From Patescibacteria group bacterium (lineage in GTDB: Bacteria; Patescibacteriota; Gracilibacteria; UM-FILTER-43-11), in NCBI GenBank assembly GCA_029260985.1, contig JAJDCE010000138.1:1-13377 (forward strand): a stretch of DNA of 13,377 bases, given 5' to 3'. The position numbers and the translations under genes are program-made. Shown here one piece after another: positions 1 through 7,260 of this stretch. The notes beneath the pieces were generated by a model. The model ran no database searches, was not told the origin of the DNA, and saw only the letters and a list, made by a program, of their open reading frames with translations. Numbering within the stretch: position 1 is the stretch's first letter; each line of letters starts with the position of its first letter.

Positions 1-41
1 TATCATTACATAACCTCAGATAATATTTAAAAATATAAGAG

Positions 42-1280
42 ATGAAATTAGCATTTTTTAAGAAGTTTTTACTCATTTTTTCGGGCGTTATTTTCCTGAC
101 AGCTCCTTTTGCCAATGCGGTGGAGCAGCCAGCTGATACGGTTCGTGTAGAGGTGTTTGAAAGAGAGGATTGTACTCATTGTCAGGACGAAAAAGCTTTT
201 TTGAATGAACTGACTAAAGAACGGAATGATCTGATTGTGGTTTTTCATGATATTGCGGAGCGTGAGCACAAAGATCACTTTATTGAACTGGCTGAATTAG
301 AGGGAATTCCAAAAGTAACCCCCATTACGTTAATTGATGGTGTTATTTTGCAGGGTTTTAGCACTGCTGAAACAACAGGCAGAACAATTGAATCTCTTAT
401 CGATAAAGCAAAAGGAAAGCCTCAGTATACTTTTGAAGAATTTATTGATGCGGGGGGGAGTGGGAATATAGTAACAGGGGGTGAAACTTGTGATGATGAA
501 GGGGGTGAGGCGTGCGCTATTGATGTGACTGAGAATTGGGTGAATATTCCTTTTTACGGTCCGGTGGATGTTTCTAAATATTCTCTACCTGTCCTTTCTT
601 TGGTGCTTGGTTTTGTAGATGGCTTCAATCCTTGTGCGATGTGGGTGCTTGTGATGTTTTTAACTATTCTTGCTGAGGCAGGTTCCAGGCGACGTATGTT
701 TGAAATGGCAGGACTTTTTATCTTTGCTGAGGCGGTTATGTATTACTTGATTTTAAACGTTTGGATGACGGCTTGGGACTTTGTTGGATTGGATCGAATT
801 GTGACCCCAATAGTAGGTCTGGTTGCCGTTACGGCAGGTAGTTACTTCCTTTATCTGTTCTATAAAAAAGACACTACTTGTAAGGTAGGGAGTTTGGATA
901 CGAAACGAAAGACCACTGAGAAGATTAAGGCTTACGCGGTGGCACCGATGACCATTCTTACTGCATTGGGTATTTTGGGTCTCGCTTTCTCTGTGAATAT
1001 CATCGAGTTCGCTTGTTCAATTGGCATTCCTCAAACCTTCACAAAGGTTCTTGATTTGAGCTATCTAAGCTGGGCTGGAAAACAATTCTACAATGGCCTC
1101 TACATTTTGATGTACATGGTTGATGATCTGGTTATCTTTGGTATTGCGATGTACAGCTTTGATAAGATTGGCCTAACGACCCATAAATATACCCGCATGT
1201 CTCACTTTATTGGTGGGCTTATTATGGTGCTATTGGGGCTTATCTTTTTGGTTAAGCCGACGTTGTTGGTGTTTGGGTAA
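42..1280 (+). CDS. Thioredoxin-like/DsbD-CcdA-like membrane thiol-disulfide protein
   Basis: A likely electron-transfer protein that moves reducing equivalents across the membrane to extracytoplasmic thiols. Residues 1-26 look like a signal peptide ending ANA. Residues 34-125 form a thioredoxin/glutaredoxin-like domain with C44-T-H-C47 and a probable cis-proline at P94. A Gly/acidic linker with two further cysteines (C150, C158) leads to a membrane domain of about six helices (185-410). In it, C198 (motif FNPCAMW) and C325 (motif EFACSIGIPQ) match the placing of the two membrane cysteines in the DsbD/CcdA superfamily. Classical DsbD puts its thioredoxin-like domain at the C terminus, so the order here is reversed. 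The ATG at 42 is preceded by an AT-rich leader without a good ribosome binding site; a possible -10 (GATAAT, 19-24) lies upstream but its -35 would be off the window. The next gene converges on this one. The fold is well supported; the redox partners are unknown. Confidence 0.85.
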   Translation: MKLAFFKKFLLIFSGVIFLTAPFANAVEQPADTVRVEVFEREDCTHCQDEKAFLNELTKERNDLIVVFHDIAEREHKDHFIELAELEGIPKVTPITLIDGVILQGFSTAETTGRTIESLIDKAKGKPQYTFEEFIDAGGSGNIVTGGETCDDEGGEACAIDVTENWVNIPFYGPVDVSKYSLPVLSLVLGFVDGFNPCAMWVLVMFLTILAEAGSRRRMFEMAGLFIFAEAVMYYLILNVWMTAWDFVGLDRIVTPIVGLVAVTAGSYFLYLFYKKDTTCKVGSLDTKRKTTEKIKAYAVAPMTILTALGILGLAFSVNIIEFACSIGIPQTFTKVLDLSYLSWAGKQFYNGLYILMYMVDDLVIFGIAMYSFDKIGLTTHKYTRMSHFIGGLIMVLLGLIFLVKPTLLVFG

Positions 1281-1289
1281 TACTCCCAG

Positions 1290-1370
1290 TTGTCATCCCT
1301 GGCTTGATCAGGGATCTGGCGACGTATCAATTGGTAAGCTACCAGATTCCTGCCTACGCAGGAATGACAA
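1290..1370. repeat. Head-to-head pair of palindromic intergenic repeats
   Basis: Two related units of about 30 bp face each other around a 20-bp spacer. The left unit (1290-1320) begins TTGTCATCCCTG; the right unit (1341-1370), read on the minus strand, begins TTGTCATTCCTG. Both end in ATCTGG plus a pyrimidine. Each has its own hairpin (ATCCCTG/CAGGGAT on the left, ATTCCTGC/GCAGGAAT on the right), and the two can also pair with each other. The layout resembles the REP/BIME elements of other bacteria. It fills the gap between two convergent genes, so it could also limit read-through from both. A third, diverged unit lies at 13248-13276. Confidence 0.8.
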
Positions 1371-1384
1371 AGGGTGGTGTTTGG

Positions 1385-2065
1385 TTAGTGGCACCATAAG
1401 TAGCCGAGTTCAGGCATTTTGGAGTTGGGGAATTTTTGAACTTTATATCCTTTTGCAATCAGGTAGTTTTTTAGCTTATCGCTCGCTCCTTTCTGATCCC
1501 ATTCGTGATATTCGAGGAAGATTGTTTGGATCTTTTTAAGCAAATCATCAGGGGCTGAATAGATGATGTCGTATTCACTACCTTCGCAGTCTAATTTTAA
1601 TAAATCGCACCTTTCGATTCTATTTTTTTGAAAAATCCTTTCAAGAGTTGTGGTTTGGACTTTCTGCGATTCACCTGTTGGTTCAATGGCTTTTATGATC
1701 GAATGGTTGAGGTCTTCTTGGCTTAATTGGAGGTCTATTTGCTCTATTGAATCGTTTACGGCAAGTTGTTTTGGATGAACGCTCTTGATTCGATTTTCTT
1801 TTAGATTTTGTTTTAGTATTTCATAATTTCCACTATGAGGTTCAAAGGTGAAAATGGGTACAGTGGGGTTTAGCGCAGAGGCCATCAGGCTAAAGAAGCC
1901 AAGATGCCCCCCCACATCAATAATGCAGTTTTTAGCTTTTTTGATTACATTTTCACATTGTCCGTACTGTTTATCTAAAAAAAGCTCATTCGCGACAGCG
2001 TAATCCCCTTCATTTCTCAGGTGGAGTTTTAATGTTCTTCCGAAAATTTTGAGTTCTTTTAGCAT
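1385..2065 (-). CDS. FkbM-family SAM-dependent methyltransferase
   Basis: A 226-residue class I methyltransferase. Motif I is seen at residues 48-56 (IIDVGGHLG, the SAM-binding glycine loop), followed by the acidic residue of strand 2 at E75 (FTFEPH). The FkbM signature LLKLDCEGSEYDII lies at 155-168. FkbM-type enzymes usually O-methylate sugars or natural products and often sit in polysaccharide loci, but no glycosyltransferase neighbours are visible here, so the substrate cannot be inferred. No membrane segment or signal peptide is present, so it should be cytoplasmic. The glycine pair of motif I is encoded by a run of seven G (1907-1913 on the plus strand), a possible slippage site. The gene stands alone, converging on the thiol-disulfide gene and divergent from the asparaginase-like gene; its start has no Shine-Dalgarno sequence. 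Confidence 0.88.
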   Translation of the reverse strand: MLKELKIFGRTLKLHLRNEGDYAVANELFLDKQYGQCENVIKKAKNCIIDVGGHLGFFSLMASALNPTVPIFTFEPHSGNYEILKQNLKENRIKSVHPKQLAVNDSIEQIDLQLSQEDLNHSIIKAIEPTGESQKVQTTTLERIFQKNRIERCDLLKLDCEGSEYDIIYSAPDDLLKKIQTIFLEYHEWDQKGASDKLKNYLIAKGYKVQKFPNSKMPELGYLWCH

Positions 2066-2085
2066 AATAAAATTGAGATGATGCT

Positions 2086-2094
2086 ATTTTAACA
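2086..2094 (-). promoter_or_regulatory. Extended -10 promoter of the methyltransferase gene
   Basis: Read on the minus strand the sequence is TGTTAAAAT, an extended -10 (TGn plus TAAAAT). No good -35 is visible. Transcription would start near 2079, leaving a leader of about 13 nt before the ATG at 2065. Confidence 0.45.
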
Positions 2095-2113
2095 TTTATT
2101 GCATCAGGTAGCC

Positions 2114-2141
2114 TTGACTTATTAATAAAATAGTATAAAAT
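2114..2141 (+). promoter_or_regulatory. Promoter of the asparaginase-like gene
   Basis: TTGACT (2114-2119) and TAAAAT (2136-2141) are 16 bp apart, a near-consensus housekeeping promoter. Transcription should start near 2148, about 19 nt before the ATG at 2167. The leader is AT-rich and has no Shine-Dalgarno sequence. The promoter is back-to-back with that of the methyltransferase. Confidence 0.6.
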
Positions 2142-2166
2142 TATAACCTTTAATTATTTTAAAAAT

Positions 2167-3240
2167 ATGCCTTCACAGAAACCAATACTCCATTTAGCAA
2201 CTGGTGGTACGATTGATTCTCATTGGGACCCTGCACAAGATACTGCCACTGTTAGAGGCCAGTCAATTATTCCTTCTTATTTAGACGCTGTTCGATACAG
2301 AGGTGTTATTCTTGATACTATATGCATGAAAGATAGCAGGGAAATAACAATGCAGGATCGTAGAGAGTTATCAGATCGTGTCGCTGAAACATCTTATGAC
2401 AGAGTTTTGGTTACTTCCGGTACTTATTTAATGCCGGATTTTTCCAGACTTATTCAAAATCATCCTATGGCTCAGTTTTTTGACCCATTGGATCGTCGTG
2501 TTGTTTTAACAGGTTCCATTAAGCCTATGGAAGGATTTTTAAGGTCAGACGGTGGTTTTAATTTGGGGATGAGTATGGCGGCACTGCAAGAAGAAACATT
2601 AGCCCGTGTAAATGTAGTGATGAATGGGAGTTGTTTTAAGGGGGGGGATGTTCAAAAAGATATGTCGACAGCCAGTTTTCAGCCAGATGCCGGAGTTGAT
2701 CAGTTGCCTTATCAGGATTTTGATTTAGTCACTGCCGGGGGCTCTATAGATTTTGATTTAAATGGCTTAGACCAATTGGTTCCGAGTCGTGAGTCATCTG
2801 TACCTGGTTTTCTTAGGCGTTCGGCAAGAACTAATCATCCTTTTCAGACTATTAACCCCTTTATTAAGGATAGTAGAAATATTAGTGAAGAAGATTTAAA
2901 ATTAGTTTTAGAAATGATACATAGTGCAAAAACTGATCACGTACTTGTGACTACAGGTATAATTAAAATACGGGAAATTCAACAGTATTTAAAAGATCAC
3001 TTATCACCTGAATTTAATAAACAAGTTGTTCTAACAGGTTCCAGATTTCCTTTGGGAATAACTGATAGGACAGATGCGCCTTTTAATTTGGGATATGCTT
3101 TGGGCAGGCTTGGATTTTTATCACCAGGTGTTCATATAGCTTTGAATGGAAAGGTATTTGAAGATGATGAAGATGTTATGAAGTCTATTTACACACCAGA
3201 AGAGATTGAAATACTTGAAAGGCAAAGTTCGAACTTTTAG
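2167..3240 (+). CDS. Asparaginase-fold protein made of two tandem N-domains
   Basis: A 357-residue cytoplasmic protein of two similar halves, each resembling the N-terminal domain of L-asparaginase. Half 1 (about 5-175) has ATGGTID (nucleophile position T15), KDSREIT (56-61), VTSGTYLM (T86), VVLTGSIKP, RSDGGFNLG (D128) and DVQK (K164). Half 2 (about 184-345) repeats the order: TAGGSID (S193), KDSRNIS (235-240), VTTGII (264-265), VVLTGSRFP, DAPFNLG and DVMK (K339). The usual C-terminal asparaginase domain is absent. Active-site changes are clear: the Asp of the family GTD motif is Tyr87 in half 1; half 2 has Ser for the first Thr and Ile for the Thr of GT. Half 1 may keep amidohydrolase activity and half 2 may be structural or ligand-binding, but this is inference. 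An 8-G run (2640-2647) lies in frame at residues 158-160. The family is certain, the reaction is not. Confidence 0.8.
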   Translation: MPSQKPILHLATGGTIDSHWDPAQDTATVRGQSIIPSYLDAVRYRGVILDTICMKDSREITMQDRRELSDRVAETSYDRVLVTSGTYLMPDFSRLIQNHPMAQFFDPLDRRVVLTGSIKPMEGFLRSDGGFNLGMSMAALQEETLARVNVVMNGSCFKGGDVQKDMSTASFQPDAGVDQLPYQDFDLVTAGGSIDFDLNGLDQLVPSRESSVPGFLRRSARTNHPFQTINPFIKDSRNISEEDLKLVLEMIHSAKTDHVLVTTGIIKIREIQQYLKDHLSPEFNKQVVLTGSRFPLGITDRTDAPFNLGYALGRLGFLSPGVHIALNGKVFEDDEDVMKSIYTPEEIEILERQSSNF

Positions 3241-3263
3241 TAGTAAGGCATTTTCCGAAGATT

Positions 3264-3291
3264 TTGATTTCTTTTATCACTTCGTTATAAT
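3264..3291 (+). promoter_or_regulatory. Promoter of the small membrane-protein gene
   Basis: TTGATT (3264-3269) and a perfect TATAAT (3286-3291) are 16 bp apart. Transcription would start near 3298, about 22 nt before the ATG at 3321. This makes the small gene a separate transcription unit despite its close upstream neighbour. Confidence 0.6.
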
Positions 3292-3320
3292 TTGCTTATT
3301 AATACTAACAAAAAGATATC

Positions 3321-3578
3321 ATGAAAAAATTTAACGTCACTGCTTTTGCGGTTGCCTGTGGTTTAACCTGGGCATTAGCTACTTTTCTTCTTGCTCTCGT
3401 GTCGCTTTGGTGGGGGGTCGCTAGTCCTATTGTAGAGTTGATTGGAAGTGGATATGCGGGCTATGAAGCCAGTTACGCTGGTGCTTTAATTGGTTTGGCG
3501 TGGGGCTTTGTGGATGCTTTTATAGGTGGGGCTGTTTTCGCCTATCTATATAACCTACTCGCTAAGAAATTTAAATAA
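3321..3578 (+). CDS. Small two-helix membrane protein, CPR 'bacteriophage holin'-like
   Basis: An 85-residue, very hydrophobic protein with a basic start (MKKFN) and a basic end (AKKFK). Two membrane segments are likely: about 8-36 and about 55-80, split by a loop containing ELIGSGYAGYEASY. The pattern (FxVxxFAxxCGxxWxLxxF, then a tyrosine/glycine loop, then GLxWGFVDAFIGGAxFAxLYN) resembles small proteins often annotated 'bacteriophage holin' in Patescibacteria and some archaea; I base this on recall of the pattern, not on a search. It has its own promoter, ends in a strong terminator and lies next to no phage genes, so a lysis role is doubtful. A general membrane role is equally possible. 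Confidence 0.7.
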   Translation: MKKFNVTAFAVACGLTWALATFLLALVSLWWGVASPIVELIGSGYAGYEASYAGALIGLAWGFVDAFIGGAVFAYLYNLLAKKFK

Positions 3579-3593
3579 TTTTTTTGAGAAAAT

Positions 3594-3626
3594 AAAAAAG
3601 GCTTCACGTATTGTGAAGCCTTTTTA
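3594..3626. terminator. Bidirectional intrinsic terminator
   Basis: GGCTTCAC (3600-3607) and GTGAAGCC (3613-3620) form a perfect 8-bp stem with a 5-nt loop, flanked by A6 on the left and T5 on the right. It can therefore end transcription of the small membrane-protein gene (+) and the SLH/beta-propeller gene (-), which converge here. Confidence 0.92.
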
Positions 3627-3642
3627 GAATGTGAAAAATTAA

Positions 3643-6222
3643 CTATTCCAGGTCTATTGCACTAACATCTTCTACGTCGTCCATCGTACTTGATTTCACT
3701 TTGTTCTGAGAGATTGAGTATAAGTAATCACCAATGTAAATGATGCGCTGGATGTTGAGTTTGTAGTCATAAGGCCAGTAATTACCCATTTTTAGAAGGT
3801 CAACTTCGTCGTAATGAGTCACTCGCCCTCGCTCTTTAAAGCCAGTGCTTGCGTTTAGATTGTAAACGACAGCGCCTGAGAAAGTGGTGGTGTAGCGTTC
3901 GTAGTCGTTTGTGGTGCAGCTGCCTAAACCTTCACAGTCGTCGGTACAAATTGCATTACCGTCTTTGTCTTCGCTGCATGTGGAAGGAATACATCTTTTT
4001 TGGCAGAGATTAGGGCAAGTGCTGTAGCGGTATTTATTGCATTCTAGTTTGTCTGCCGAAACCAACTCATTGATGCGAATCGGGAAGGCTAGAAGTTCCT
4101 TTTCTTTATCAAATAGCAGGGCTTTGTGATTTCTGAGGAGTTCGGAGTCAGTTCCCTGGTCTCCAATGTGTTCAACAAATTTCTGTTTAGGTTTGGCTAC
4201 ATCGCTTACATCAAATAGGGCCATTTTAAAGCCAGCAGTGGTGATACCTCCCCATTTATTTTCCTTGGTTTCTTTGCCAAATCCAATGATGTGCTTGTCA
4301 TCAAAAGGGTGGAGATAATCACTGAATCCAGGAATTTTTAATTTGCCTAATATTTTAGGATTCGAAGGGCTGGACATGTCGATTACAAATAGAGGATCAA
4401 TTCGTTCAAAGGTCACCATATAGAGGCGATCACCGAGGAATCTGGTGGAAAAAATGCGTTCTCCTGGTGCGATGTCTTCAATGGCTCCTACTCGTTTCAT
4501 ATCAGGGTCTAGAACATACACATTGTTGCTCGATGGTTCGTCGGTTATCCATGAATCGATTGTTGTGGCGATACGGAAATGATCTTTGTGCTGATCCATG
4601 GAAAACTGGTTGAGGATTCGCCCTGGAACTCTGCCACGGCTTTCATATTCAACGTTCCCGTCCTTTAGGCCAAATTTATAGATGAGAGTGTGTGAGCGGT
4701 CTCGTTGCCAGTCCCAATCGGTGTAATAGTTGTAGCTTACGTCATTTGTGGCAACAAATAGATCGGTTTTTGAAGAATATACATTGTCACTTGAGCCAAG
4801 GAATACCTCTCGGTCTATTTCTCCTTTGGAATCGTTGAGCGGAATTGAGGTTACGATAAGGTAATTGGGCCGAACTACTCCAGGAAAATAATGGATATCG
4901 CCACAACCAACCAATGCTTTTTCATCCGCGTCACCATCTTTGAATTTAGGCAGTAAGTCTTCTCCTTTTGTAATCTCGTCCATAATCCAAACATTAGGAT
5001 GAGCATTCATTACCATATATAGGTTGTCTCCGATTCTTCTTGAGGTATTGTAGTCTCCGTCGAAACTTACACGACGTTCTTCTTCTGGGCTTTCAATGTC
5101 TGAAATGTCCAGAATATAAACTTTAGTTTCATTTCCTCTCCAAGGGCGTGGAGGATAAATGAGAGGTCTGATAATGCCTCCATAATTGGGATAGCTGTTT
5201 CCTACTACAATCAGCTGTTTGTCGTTCACATACATTTCACGAGGTGTGAAATCGTCATCATCAAAACTAACTTCCGCAACTTCTTTCATGATGCTTGGTG
5301 GGAAGGCTTCGATGATTCGTACAGTGTCCCCTTTGATCAGATAAATGTATTTACCATCGTTTTTTATAATGTCAGCCTCATCTACTCCTTGTACTTGAAT
5401 ATTGGTACTTGAGAAGTCATCTGCCACTACACTTTCAGCCGCACTACCACTTTTTAGAGCTGCTGCGGGTGCAGGGGCGCCGGTTGCTGCTTCGTCGGTG
5501 GCAAAGTCCATGGCTTCGAAAACCACATCTCCTCTTAGGGCGATAGGGTAGCCATAATCAAAACTCTGATAAGCATCAAATTTTTCTTTAAGCGCAGAGC
5601 ATGATTTGATAGCAGGAAATTCCTGTGTGATGGATTCATAGTCTTGCGATACCTTGTCGGTTTTTTCTTCTTTTAGCCTCCAAATAACCTCTGCCATTTC
5701 CCCTCTTGAAATATCTTTATCAAAAAAGTCTACTGTGGAAGGAATTGCCTTTCTTTTAGCTATTCCATTAACGTAGCCAGCGAACCACTCCCCCTGTGTT
5801 CCTGAGGTGTCTTCTTCAACATCCAATGCTTCAGAAATGATTTTACTGGCCTCGGCGAAGTTGATGTATTCCCCTGGCTTGAATGTGCCATCGGGATGAC
5901 CTGAAATGATTCCTTTTTTCTTTGCGCTGCAAATATACTTTGCATACCATTCGTTTTTAACATCTTTAAAACAATCACTGCCAGTGGGTTCGTCTTCTTG
6001 GCTGGCAACGATGATTTTTACGAACTCTGCCCGATTGATTCGGTTCTCGGGTTTGTAGGTACCGTCTTCATATCCTTCTACTACCTTGCTTTCCTGTAAG
6101 TATTCAACAGCGTCTTTATTAATATGCAGTGTGTGAACATCTTCAAAATCCTGGGCGTTTGCCAAGTTATACAGGGTGATGATCAGGAGGGCAGCCAGAC
6201 TTAGTCGCAAATATTTTTTCAT
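3643..6222 (-). CDS. Exported protein with SLH domains and beta-propeller (PF09826-like)
   Basis: An 859-residue secreted cell-surface protein. Residues 1-23 are a signal peptide (KK start, hydrophobic core, ANA cleavage site). Three SLH modules follow: about 28-75 (VVEGYEDGTYKPENRINRAEF), 84-133 (IISGHPDGTFKPGEYINFAEA) and 145-186 (weaker, with ISRGEMAEVIW). A low-complexity Ala/Pro stretch (242-265) leads to a large beta-propeller domain starting near 270; VQGVDEADIIKNDGKYIYLI is characteristic of the 'beta propeller domain' family PF09826. Residues about 727-770 hold eight cysteines in a short stretch, probably a disulfide-bonded loop. SLH domains in other bacteria bind cell-wall polymers, so the protein is likely anchored at the surface with the propeller outside; a protease-like or adhesive role is speculation. 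The gene is a single unit between a terminator and an extended -10 promoter. Its start has no ribosome binding site. Confidence 0.88.
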   Translation of the reverse strand: MKKYLRLSLAALLIITLYNLANAQDFEDVHTLHINKDAVEYLQESKVVEGYEDGTYKPENRINRAEFVKIIVASQEDEPTGSDCFKDVKNEWYAKYICSAKKKGIISGHPDGTFKPGEYINFAEASKIISEALDVEEDTSGTQGEWFAGYVNGIAKRKAIPSTVDFFDKDISRGEMAEVIWRLKEEKTDKVSQDYESITQEFPAIKSCSALKEKFDAYQSFDYGYPIALRGDVVFEAMDFATDEAATGAPAPAAALKSGSAAESVVADDFSSTNIQVQGVDEADIIKNDGKYIYLIKGDTVRIIEAFPPSIMKEVAEVSFDDDDFTPREMYVNDKQLIVVGNSYPNYGGIIRPLIYPPRPWRGNETKVYILDISDIESPEEERRVSFDGDYNTSRRIGDNLYMVMNAHPNVWIMDEITKGEDLLPKFKDGDADEKALVGCGDIHYFPGVVRPNYLIVTSIPLNDSKGEIDREVFLGSSDNVYSSKTDLFVATNDVSYNYYTDWDWQRDRSHTLIYKFGLKDGNVEYESRGRVPGRILNQFSMDQHKDHFRIATTIDSWITDEPSSNNVYVLDPDMKRVGAIEDIAPGERIFSTRFLGDRLYMVTFERIDPLFVIDMSSPSNPKILGKLKIPGFSDYLHPFDDKHIIGFGKETKENKWGGITTAGFKMALFDVSDVAKPKQKFVEHIGDQGTDSELLRNHKALLFDKEKELLAFPIRINELVSADKLECNKYRYSTCPNLCQKRCIPSTCSEDKDGNAICTDDCEGLGSCTTNDYERYTTTFSGAVVYNLNASTGFKERGRVTHYDEVDLLKMGNYWPYDYKLNIQRIIYIGDYLYSISQNKVKSSTMDDVEDVSAIDLE

Positions 6223-6251
6223 GATAATTTGTATTAAAAAAACGTGAACGA

Positions 6252-6260
6252 ATTATATCA
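6252..6260 (-). promoter_or_regulatory. Extended -10 promoter of the SLH/beta-propeller gene
   Basis: On the minus strand the sequence reads TGATATAAT: a perfect TATAAT (6252-6257) with an upstream TGn. No good -35 is present; that region is occupied by the CCAATGA repeat array (6266-6300). The predicted start near 6245 gives a leader of about 22 nt. Confidence 0.6.
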
Positions 6261-6265
6261 TAATC

Positions 6266-6300
6266 TCAATGTCCAATGACCAATTCCCAATGACCAATTT
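6266..6300. repeat. Heptamer tandem array, CCAATGA type (copy 1)
   Basis: Five units of exactly 7 bp: TCAATGT, CCAATGA, CCAATTC, CCAATGA, CCAATTT. It lies between two divergent promoters and covers the -35 region of the minus-strand one. A second array of the same heptamer and orientation is at 9812-9839, and both end in CCAATT. Confidence 0.85.
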
Positions 6301-6344
6301 TTTCGAAATGACATAATCATGAGTGGTGGGGAATGGTTCAATTA

Positions 6345-6374
6345 TTGACTTGTATTGCTTAATTATGTTATAAT
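6345..6374 (+). promoter_or_regulatory. Strong promoter giving a nearly leaderless hydrolase mRNA
   Basis: TTGACT (6345-6350), 18 bp spacer, then TATAAT (6369-6374) preceded by TGT, so an extended -10 as well. The expected transcription start (about 6381) is within two bases of the ATG at 6383, so the mRNA should have almost no leader. Confidence 0.75.
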
Positions 6375-6382
6375 CATTCTTG

Positions 6383-7174
6383 ATGAAGAATAAACCTTCG
6401 GATCACATAAAAGGCGTGGGGAGATTGGCTTATTTGACTACGCGGCGAACCTTTCCCGTTGGTGCTACAAGGCATTTTCTGCAAACGGTTTTTAGTGATA
6501 AAAAGTCTGATATTTATGATCCTGAAAAGGCGAGAGATGAAATGAAGGAAAATGTAGTTATTTTACCAGGTTTTGCCAGTGATGCAGGGCCTTATGAGGG
6601 TCTTGCTGACAGACTTAAAAATGTGGCAAATGTTTATGCACCCAATACTTTGCCCAGAGGGCTTAAGGCTGTGCTTTCCCGCATGAGTATTGAAGACCAA
6701 GCTAAATTACTTCTCGAATATCTCGAAAAGTTTGAGGCAATTGATAGGACAGGTAAGAAGATGAATTTAGTTGGACATAGTAATGGCGGACTCATGGCCC
6801 TTTTGGCATTAAAAATGTCTGAGGAAACATATAATAGTCGTCATAAGATTGGCAAAATAATTACTATGGCAAGTGGACTTAGGCCTTCAGAAGATAACCA
6901 TTTTGGTTTTATACCCGGTGTTTCACAATGGTCTAGAGCTATTAGGGATTTGAGGCATGATTCACCTCTTTTTCCGGCGATAGAGCCTTATTACGATCGA
7001 GTCTCATTGAGTCTTGTTTCTACGAAGGATGAGCTCTTTTCCCCTGAGATGATGCATGTGGGTGATGAGGATAGGGCGAAATTTTATAATGCAGGTCATT
7101 TTGGTTTTTTCGGTCGAAAGCATATAAAACGAACAGCAACTGATATTCAAGACACTCTAAAAGAGGAAGAGTAG
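6383..7174 (+). CDS. Alpha/beta hydrolase (lipase/esterase-like)
   Basis: A 263-residue serine hydrolase. The strand NVVILPGFAS (57-66) is followed by the nucleophile elbow LVGHSNGG (S133), the acid STKDE (D216) and the histidine NAGHFGFF (H239), so a complete catalytic triad is visible in the right order. G62-F-A may supply the oxyanion hole. There is no signal peptide or membrane segment. The substrate cannot be told; PGAP1/lipase-like acyl ester hydrolases are the nearest match by motif, and thioesterases also share this layout. I chose ATG 6383 over an in-frame TTG at 6380, because the promoter places the RNA start at or after the TTG. A strong terminator follows at 7192. Confidence 0.82.
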   Translation: MKNKPSDHIKGVGRLAYLTTRRTFPVGATRHFLQTVFSDKKSDIYDPEKARDEMKENVVILPGFASDAGPYEGLADRLKNVANVYAPNTLPRGLKAVLSRMSIEDQAKLLLEYLEKFEAIDRTGKKMNLVGHSNGGLMALLALKMSEETYNSRHKIGKIITMASGLRPSEDNHFGFIPGVSQWSRAIRDLRHDSPLFPAIEPYYDRVSLSLVSTKDELFSPEMMHVGDEDRAKFYNAGHFGFFGRKHIKRTATDIQDTLKEEE

Positions 7175-7191
7175 CAATTCAAGTTATTACC

Positions 7192-7241
7192 AAAAAACCC
7201 CCATCTACCTTCGCTAAAGCTTCGGCGGACAAGGGGTTTTT
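7192..7241. terminator. Bidirectional terminator with an embedded palindromic insert
   Basis: AAAAACCCC (7193-7201) pairs with GGGGTTTTT (7233-7241). The roughly 30-nt loop holds CTTCGCTAAAGCTTCGG, a sequence I recall as common in intergenic hairpins of CPR genomes. The A and T runs on the two sides serve both the hydrolase (+) and the SWIB gene (-). Confidence 0.75.
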
Positions 7242-7260
7242 AAATTTTAGGCAATTACGC

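Noticed and set aside
1210..1539. A 109-codon plus-strand frame
   Set aside because: It overlaps the end of one gene, the palindromic repeats and the antisense of the methyltransferase; it is a shadow.
6380..6382. TTG as start codon of the hydrolase
   Set aside because: The promoter predicts RNA starting at about 6381, and an ATG follows directly.
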